Source: Trema orientale
Lineage: Eukaryota > Streptophyta > Magnoliopsida > Rosales > Cannabaceae
Assembly: GCA_002914845.1 (NCBI GenBank)
Contig: JXTC01000600.1
Span: forward strand, 52,738 to 116,737
DNA: 64,000 nt
Direction: 5' to 3'
Shown here one piece after another: positions 57,885 to 64,000 of the stretch (within the stretch, counting starts at the first letter, position 1; every line of letters starts with the position of its first letter). The notes under the pieces were generated by a model, which was not told the origin of the DNA, did no database searches, and saw only the letters and a program-made list of their open reading frames with translations. Position numbers and translations under genes: made by a program.

Positions 57885-57892
57885 CATAGATG

Positions 57893-58401
57893 GGATTTGG
57901 AAACTGGACGGTTCATTCCCCCATCATGCTTCACCATGAGAAATTTACACTTAATATCCGTTTTTATACTTTATTTTCATAAATACCTGTTTTTTATTTT
58001 TCTTTCAAAAATATTTATTGAACTAAGATTACCACCCTTTTTTGGCAGTCTTTTTTTTAAACTCATGTCTTTCCCAATACGTTTTTTTTTTTTCTTTTCT
58101 TTTCTTTCTTTTATTTTTGGTGATCAGTGATAACCAAGTAAATGACTATCTGTAATTTGCCAAACTCAGCCATCAGATTATGGGAGCTACCAAGAGCTAG
58201 GTACTTATGGATAAATATCTAAAGTGACCTAAGTGTAGTTTAAATCCGTAACTCAAACAGTGAAAATAACTAGATTGGATAGCATTAGTAAATAACAAAA
58301 AACTAGATGGAATACCATTTCAGGATTGAAAATGAGCCTAGTAATCATAATGGATACCTACGACCAATTTAATTTTTGTTCAAAATTCCTATACTGAAAT
58401 A
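57893..58401. other. Intergenic DNA
   Basis: A pyrimidine-rich TTTTCTTTTC tract at 58081-58115. The frame at 57822-58130 is lysine- and phenylalanine-rich by composition only. No gene. Confidence 0.4.
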
Positions 58402-59143
58402 TAGTGGCGGAGCCAGAACTTTTTTTTAACAAGGGCAAGGGTAAATTTTTCCAATACAATTATAGCAGCCAAAAAAAAAAAAAAGTACTTGAACTTATAA
58501 CAATATCTCGAAATGACGATAGATTACGCTCCCTTGTCGAAAAAAAATATATATATATTATACTCTTGACGAATTTTTATATTTTAAATGTATTATATAA
58601 CAATCTCGCTGTCACATCATCAAAAATGAAAATTTTAAATCTATGAAATCTTCATAAGTACATAATCTACAAACTAATCAAAATTTTAATTGAAAAAGAT
58701 AAGTATAAAGAATATAATACAACTTGTAATTGTATATTTATCTTGACTAGTGTATAGAGTTAGAGTCATTAGACATAAGGAGAATTTTCTCTAATCCCAA
58801 TTTCCCCTCTCGATTTTAGTTTAGGAAATTGAATAGAAAATGACAGTTAAAAATTAACTGAGCCTTTAAGTTGGAAAAAAAAAAATTGTGACAATTGACA
58901 TCTTACATAGGGGTAAAATTAGAAATAAAATTGTAAATTCAAAGTAGAATAAAATCTTAAATTGTATCAAACTATGAAATGAAAAAAAATTTAAGGGAAG
59001 TGGCAATAATATCTCACATTAAATTAGGGACAAAACTAGAAGTAAGATATCAATGGGGGCCAAAGTAGAAAACAAAATAGAAAATAGTACTAAAATATAC
59101 AATGTAGAAATTTTATGGGCGGCAAGTAGGGGCTTTGCCGAAA
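58402..59143. mobile_element. Non-autonomous element of the TAGTGGCGGAGCC type
   Basis: It begins TAGTGGCGGAGCCAGAA, a start common to many plant non-autonomous elements, and ends GGGGCTTTGCCGAAA, whose reverse complement is a diverged match. Both ends are followed by the usual GGGCAA/GGGGGCC subterminal words. 742 bp, no coding region. No exact target duplication was recognised. Confidence 0.5.
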
Positions 59144-59569
59144 CGTTTAGAGTTCAGATACCATAATATCCATTCTAGTTACCAACCAATAAAAAAGGGC
59201 TACTTTAAAAAAGTTATAAAAGGAAAAAATTCATGAAAAATTAAGAGAGAAAAAAAGAATTAGGAGCCAAAAAAAAAAGGGGGAGGGAGAGAGGGGGGGG
59301 GGGGCAAAACCAAAAAAAAAATGAAAAAAAAAATAGAATTTAAAAACTCTATGTTATTTTTATTTTTTAAAAACATATATAAATCTATCCTATTTTTTTT
59401 TTAAAAAAAAAATTGATCTTCAAAAATTAAACTGCCGAAAAAAATATAACAAAAAAATAGGAAAAGAGGCACATGCATCAGCGTACTGATGCATACTGAC
59501 GTATACTATTAGTACGCTAGGACGCACTCAGTGCCCGTTAATATATATATATATATGAGTTTATGGCAC
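59144..59569. other. Low-complexity intergenic DNA
   Basis: A G-rich run GGGGGAGGGAGAG then G11 at about 59279-59306, A runs around it, and an (AT)n tract at 59541-59556. No gene. Confidence 0.5.
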
Positions 59570-60047
59570 AAATGGTTCTTGAACTATCTAACTTATAATA
59601 ATTTATCGTCAAAGTTTCGAGTGTGGCAATTAGGCCCCCTGATCTTTTCAATTTGTAGCAATTTAGTCACTGAAGTTTCTAAATTGTAACTTACTATTAA
59701 ATTTTTTATCAAAAATATACATTAGAAGCACGTTGTAGCATCTAAAAGAGTATAGAAAAATAAACTAAACCGAAGGATTGGAGACAATAAAAGATGTAAT
59801 TTTAGCATTTCTTAGAGTTTTTGCAATTGCAAATTTAGAGAAAATTTTAATATAATTATTTATTTTTATGCTTGAAACTTACAAATTACCTTTTAGATAC
59901 ACTTTCAGATTCAACTATATACTATTCACGTGTGTTTTTAGTCAAAAAATTAACAACAAATTTTAATTTAAACAGTTTATAGACCAAATTACTATAGATC
60001 AGAAAGTTCAAAGCATAATTGTTATAATTAAAACTTTGAGGACCAAT
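59570..60047. mobile_element. MITE with long imperfect inverted arms
   Basis: The left arm (AATGGTTCTTGAACTATCTA... then TATTAAATTTTTTATCAAAA) is matched by the reverse complement of the right arm (GATTGGTCCTCAAAG..., GTTAATTTTTTGACTAAAAA) over more than 100 bases with many differences. This 'TGGTCC..AAACTTT..AGCAATTTAGTC' wording is typical of a widespread plant MITE group. About 478 bp, no coding region. Confidence 0.55.
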
Positions 60048-60217
60048 CTATTTCTTCGTCTCTTTGCCAATAAAAAGAAATCAGTATTTTGGTGGAGAAT
60101 AGAAGGAAATATTAGACTACAATGACACCTATATATAATTTGATTAAATTCTAAATAATCGGGAATAATCTTTTTTTATTTTTACCAGAAAGATCTAACT
60201 AAAGAATTTATCTTTTC
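60048..60217. other. Spacer
   Basis: A short AT-rich spacer. Nothing was recognised. Confidence 0.4.
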
Positions 60218-60545
60218 TTAGATCATTATTATTGTGTTGACTGAATGGCTCGAAATAGATTTTCCTTTATCCGAAAGAAAATAAACGTTTGTTTGATCTT
60301 GATCTTTATGGATTGGAAAAGGAACTACATTGGACCTGTATGAGCTTCCTGATAATATCCATAAATGATTTATTTTCGATAAGAGATGCATATTATTATA
60401 TGTAAAATCCGGTGCATGATATACATCTGTACTCCATTGCATTTCTCCTTCTAAGTCAGGATAAATATATTTTCAAACCTTCTCTTTAAAATTAAAAGTG
60501 GATGTTCCTGTGCGAATCTCAGTAATTACATGATTGTTCTGCTTT
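60218..60545 (-). pseudogene. rpoC2: Nuclear copy of a chloroplast rpoC2 fragment
   Basis: The minus strand reads [25 protein letters not shown], then from 60442 [20 protein letters not shown] and [28 protein letters not shown]. This is a recognisable stretch of the plastid RNA polymerase beta'' subunit (compare [38 protein letters not shown] in plastid RpoC2). Only about 105 codons out of well over 1000 are present, there is an in-frame stop between KEKV and KYIY, and many residues differ, so it is an old nuclear plastid insertion (NUPT), not a gene. No other plastid gene was noticed next to it. Confidence 0.85.
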
Positions 60546-60644
60546 TATATATTGATCGTTCTGAACTAAAAACCTTAAATGTGCTTAAAAAGTTGGTATT
60601 CATTTACTTTACTTATTCAAAAAGGACTTCTTACAAAAGTACGA
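60546..60644. other. Spacer
   Basis: AT-rich; it may include further plastid-derived sequence that I could not recognise. Confidence 0.3.
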
Positions 60645-60985
60645 GGCCGAAGTCTGAAAAATCGAAAAACCCCCAAATGCGCTAAATTTTTTGAAAATTC
60701 TGAATTTATTTAGAATCATATCATTTTTTAAAAGTTTATTTAGAAAAACAACACTTTGAAAAAATAATTATGAAAAAGAAACTTTTTCTTCAAATTTGGT
60801 ATTTTTCAAAGATCCTTGAGGTAACCAATGTAACCAATTATGTTTGTCCTTTTATCTGAAGTACCTTGTTAATTTGTAAAAGGTGGTATTTTTCTAAATA
60901 AGTTTGAAAATTTTTTGAAAATTTTCAAAATCCGGAATTTCAATTTTCTTTTGAAATTTTACTACATAAAACCAAAATTTTCAAT
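60645..60985. mobile_element. Diverged relative of the GAGGTAACC-core element
   Basis: Left wording (GAAAAATCGAAAAA, TTTTTTGAAAATTCTGAATT) is mirrored on the right (GAAAATTTTCAAAATCCGGA). The centre at 60810-60870 contains TTGAGGTAACCAATGTAACC, as in 54470-54890. The ends are approximate and no duplication was found. Confidence 0.4.
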
Positions 60986-61014
60986 TTAAAATGTAGAAAC
61001 GCATTTTAGATGGG

Positions 61015-61105
61015 CTGTCCATCAAGCTCACTGATTTGGCATTTGATAAAACGGATTCAAACTCCACCTCACGAGGGTAAGCCTGTCATACTTCGCTAAA
61101 CCAAC
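61015..61105 (-). other. Weak tRNA-like / SINE-head candidate
   Basis: On the minus strand TTGGTTTAGCGAAG could be an A box, and GGAGTTTGAATCC about 45 bases later a B box (GGTTCGAATCC). The flanking GGCTTACCCTCGTGAGGTGG wording is common in plant tRNA-derived SINEs. No stem set or tail was confirmed. Confidence 0.3.
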
Positions 61106-61577
61106 AACCTCATTTTTCAATCTGCTCCATTTTAATAGCAGTATAGGGTAAGCAAAATTTACTATCTTTTATACTCCCTTTCTGACTACTTAACATATGC
61201 AAAATGCAATTCCCATTACAGTATAGTTCTACATGGAAAAAGCAAATAATATTCTTCGTTGTATTTTAGATTACTAGTTTTCTATCATCCCTTGGTGCCT
61301 TAGAACAGAGGTTACAATTTCAATTCCGTCCTGTCCAGCTATTTCTTGAAAATCACCTGTTCTCTTCCATTTTCCTTTTTTTAGTTTAAGCCATCCAAGG
61401 CTCAAGATCTTATATGTTACGCTTAAATTGCCATGTTTTTTCATTTTTATTCTCAACTCTTAGGCTTAATATGGCTATATAATAAGAATGAGTGCAAATT
61501 ATTCAGGGGTCTTGAAACCGCATATATATCCAGGATCTCATAAGTGCTCGACAGTTTCTATAACTGTGTTTATAATC
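61106..61577. other. Intergenic DNA
   Basis: No gene was recognised. The minus-strand frame at 61274-61456 has no domain. Confidence 0.4.
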
Positions 61578-62615
61578 TGTTGGACAAAATTAGCTATTGC
61601 AAGTAATAATATATTTAGAAAATAAAAATATAAAAATAACATATTATAACATATGATTCAACAAATAACTTAGATAAAAATAATTATCATGAAGTTAAAT
61701 CAAATAACGCAATATAATAAATCACAATTAATTTACTATAATAATAATTATGATTATAAGACCAAAACAACAAAGGAGTTTAAGGAAACCAAACTGAGTC
61801 TTGTATTTCACACAATTTCCTTAAAACAGTTACGCCTCCTCACCGGGGTGCTTAGAGGAATGTCAACAGCGTCTGTTTCCCAGGATAAAACGGTTCACGA
61901 ATAGCAACGTCGCACCAACTTGCTACTCACAACGAACTGAGCAATGCCCAAACTCTACCACCAAAACTCAAGAGAACTTGACTACTCTTATAAGAAAGAA
62001 TAAGAACTCAAACTCTCTAACTTCTAACTAACTTCTCTCTAACTTCTAACTAACTTTTCTTAACCGCCACAGAGAAAAATGGAAGAGAAGAATAGGCTAA
62101 GAAATATTTTGGTGTGTCTTAGTGTGTCTAAGAGTGAAGGAGAAGGTCTCCTTTTATAGTGTTCATGGGGGAACCAAGCCATTAACATCCCATTAATGTG
62201 GCTGAAAACGTTTTTCTGTTACAACATAATAGCCCATTAGTCTGGCTAAAAAACGTTTGTCTGTTACAACGTAACAGCAATAGCCCATTAATATGGTTGA
62301 AAAACGTTTGTCTGTTACAACATAATAGCTCATTAATATGGCTGAAAAACGTTTATCTGTTACAACATAATAACAACAGCCCATTAATATGGTTGAAAAA
62401 CTGAAAAACGTTTGGCTGTTACAACATAACTGCCAAAATATTTTTGGCTATTATCTCAGCTTTATGAGGCCTAATAAATGTCCAAAATGAATTTTGTAAC
62501 TCTTGTATGTTAGAAATTCAATTCTAGAACCTTCTCACTTTGGGTTTCAATTTCTCATTCACCCATGCCTCAAAATGGCTATTAACAATGGTTTTTCCAA
62601 ACCATTTTTCCAATA
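61578..62615 (-). repeat. 3' LTR of the right-edge copia element
   Basis: About 1038 bp. Its ends (TGTTGGACAAAA and TTTTTCCAATA on the + strand) are mutually inverted, as is usual for copia. On the minus strand a tandem-repeat block (62425-62165) is followed directly by ACTATAAAAGG (TATA box, 62150-62160) and a CT-rich leader (62040-61975). The outer boundary at 61578 rests on the inverted ends only. Confidence 0.7.
62165..62425 (-). repeat. U3 tandem repeats upstream of the LTR TATA box
   Basis: Five to six units of 44-53 bp, each close to CCCATTAATATGGCTGAAAA followed by CGTTTGTCTGTTACAACATA. Every unit carries CTGTTA, which fits the plant MYB core CNGTTR. The block ends a few bases before the TATA box on the minus strand, so it occupies the enhancer position. 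Frames over the block on both strands only mirror the period. Confidence 0.85.
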
Positions 62616-62627
62616 ATTCCCCACATG

Positions 62628-63194
62628 AATGAAATTGACGACCTAAGACTCGACCGGCATGGTGATAGAATTCAACGGTCGAAACCTGCATAGGATAGGT
62701 AGGTGTTACCCTTTGAACCTTCCCTTGTGAAAATACTTTTACTTTACTAACTAAATAGTAGACGCGATGTCCTTGAACTACTCTGTCATTTGTGTAAATG
62801 ATAATGTATCTCACACAGAAATCTTTCTGACACTTTCTCAGTTCTCACTGTTATGTTCGTTTTGGCCATAAATATACGTCTGGTTCTGCAAGAGTTTAAT
62901 AAGAATTGCACCCTAACAATTCCCTTAGAAGTGGCCCTACTTCTCTCTCACATAGGTGATCTCTTAATTAAGAGTAACCCACATTACTCCGCTTGAAATT
63001 CTATTTTCGACGCATAAGAATCATTAAAAGCATAGCTTAACATTTCGTTTTACGGGTATCACTGTTTTATCATAGGAATGGACACGAGGAAAATCCCCAT
63101 AGTGATCCAACACAGTCTTTATAATTTAGTTGTCCCTTTTGAACCTAGATCTTGGGATCTCTAGTCAACTAAGTTGGGTATCCACTGTATCGAC
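62628..63194 (-). other. Untranslated stretch between RNase H and the 3' LTR
   Basis: About 570 bp without a supported frame. It is longer than the few dozen bases seen in the Tnt1-like element. The frame at 62524-62814 crosses the LTR boundary and shows no domain. Confidence 0.5.
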
Positions 63195-63608
63195 CTATTC
63201 TTTCATGGGCTTTAGTCCCATTCCCCTCGATGACTTTTCAACTAACTCTCTATTTAACCCTTTGGTTAGCGGATCCGCAATGTTATCTTTTGACTTTACA
63301 TAGTCTATAGAGATAACCCCAGTTGAGAGTAGTTGTCTAATGGTATTGTGTCTACCACAAATATATCTAGACTTACCATTATACATATTGCTCTGTGCTC
63401 TACCAATTGCAAATTGACTATCACAATGTATGCAAATTGCAGGCATAGGTTTTGGCCATCTTGGAATATCCTCTAGGAAGTGGCGGAGCCATTCTGCTTC
63501 TTCTCCACATTTATCCAGTGCAATAAATTCAGATTCCATAGTGGATCTGGCAATAATAATTTGTTTCGAGGATTTCCATGACACTGCTGCACCTCCTAAT
63601 GTGAACAT
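63195..63608 (-). pseudogene. Copia RNase H (right-edge element)
   Basis: 137 codons reading [80 protein letters not shown], then [20 protein letters not shown] and [19 protein letters not shown]. It has the conserved acidic residues of the fold (E in MESEF, D in CDSQ) and the [10 protein letters not shown] end. It would be the C-terminal domain of a polyprotein, not a separate gene. Confidence 0.9.
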
Positions 63609-63752
63609 ATAACCACTAGTAGATTTTGAATCTTTAATATCAGATATCCAAATTGCATCACTGTAACCTTCAAGTACAAAGGGATATCTTGTATAGTGCA
63701 GCCCATAATTACGTGTAAACCATAAGTATTTTAATACTCTTATAATCCCTTG

Positions 63753-63998
63753 CTAATTCTCAGCTCCAGGATTACTTGTGTATCTACTTACTTTACTAAC
63801 TGCATAGGCAATATCTGGTCTTGTACAGCTCATCAAGTACATTAGACTGCCTATCACTCTAGAACATTCTACTTGAGAAACACTCTCACCTTTATTCTTG
63901 GATAAACGTAAAGTTAAATCTATTGGTATTTTGATAACTCCAGAATTATCTTTATCGAATTTTTCAAGAATATTGTCCACATAATGTGACTGACTTAA
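63753..63998 (-). pseudogene. Copia reverse transcriptase, C-terminal end (right-edge element)
   Basis: The minus strand reads SQSHYVDNILEKFDKDNSGV near the edge, then IDLTLRLSKNKGESVSQVEC, SRVIGSLMYLMSCTRPDIAY and AVSKVSRYTSNPG. This is the RT/RNase H linker of copia Pol (Y.....GSLMYL...TRPDIAYAV..LSRY..NP). It runs off the window. Confidence 0.9.
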
Positions 63999-64000
63999 AA

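Larger units (their letters stand above)
61578..64000 (-). mobile_element. Ty1/copia element entering from the right edge (3' part)
   Basis: On the minus strand the RT end (63998-63753), RNase H (63608-63195), a 580-bp untranslated stretch, a polypurine-like CATGTGGGGAAT (62616-62627) and the 3' LTR (62615-61578) follow in copia order. Gag, protease, integrase, most of RT and the 5' LTR are beyond the window. The coding part shown is comparatively well kept, so this may be younger than the other copies. Whether the element is whole cannot be judged. Confidence 0.85.

Noticed and set aside
57822-58130. Plus-strand 102-codon frame
   Set aside because: It starts in the retroposed insert and runs through poly(A) and pyrimidine tracts; residues reflect composition only.
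62193-62404. Frames on both strands with YYVVTDKRF / VCLLQHN repeats, and a CRISPR-like look
   Set aside because: These are tandem U3 repeats without unique spacers in a plant LTR, so neither protein nor CRISPR.
62524-62814. Minus-strand 96-codon frame near the right-edge LTR
   Set aside because: It crosses the polypurine tract and the LTR boundary and has no domain.

Overview
The window looks like a repeat-dominated intergenic stretch of a flowering-plant nuclear genome. It is AT-rich and filled with Ty1/copia and Ty3/gypsy LTR retrotransposons that use plant-type primer sites (tRNA-iMet for copia, tRNA-Asp for one gypsy-type element). It also holds small hAT-like and other inverted-repeat DNA elements, a copied piece of chloroplast rpoC2, and one 392-base assembly gap. 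I found no complete host gene. The only host coding candidate is a first exon at 4132-4317 on the minus strand.

Left part (1-13452): the 3' end of a very decayed + strand copia element with its 3' LTR from 3483; then the candidate exon with a TATA box; a MITE near 6.6-6.8 kb; and the 5' end of a minus-strand copia element (about 7.74-11.27 kb) with an odd leader that is extremely AT-rich apart from one GC-rich island.

Centre (13453-39613): one old Tat-type gypsy element split by three later insertions. These are a 1.5 kb solo LTR (15042-16543, duplication GAAAG), a 9.9 kb minus-strand copia element (18549-28457, duplication ATTCC) and a 3.9 kb non-autonomous element with a tRNA-Asp-type primer site (29669-33564, duplication GGAAC/GGAAG). 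The gypsy element keeps traces of gag, protease, reverse transcriptase, RNase H, a second (archaeal-type) RNase H and integrase. Between integrase and the 3' LTR it carries an antisense reading region like the Transposase_28 antisense ORF known from Tat elements.

Right part (39614-64000): a copia gag fragment with an exact tRNA-iMet primer site and an LTR that holds the N gap; two hAT-like elements in opposite orientation (43871-44520 and 53316-53914); a structurally whole but decayed Tnt1-like copia element (45694-50875, duplication AAATC); a tRNA-like sequence; a hairpin-rich tandem array (55450-56032); a short poly(A) retroposed insert; further inverted-repeat elements; the rpoC2-derived fragment; and, at the right edge, the 3' end of another minus-strand copia element.

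The genes do not form a pathway. The window records successive insertions. The structures least explained by known families are the GC-island leader shared by two copia elements, the promoter-proximal tandem repeats found independently in two unrelated copia LTRs, and the hairpin array. I saw no convincing evidence of an undescribed protein system. All identifications come from reading the sequence by eye; no alignment or database search was run.
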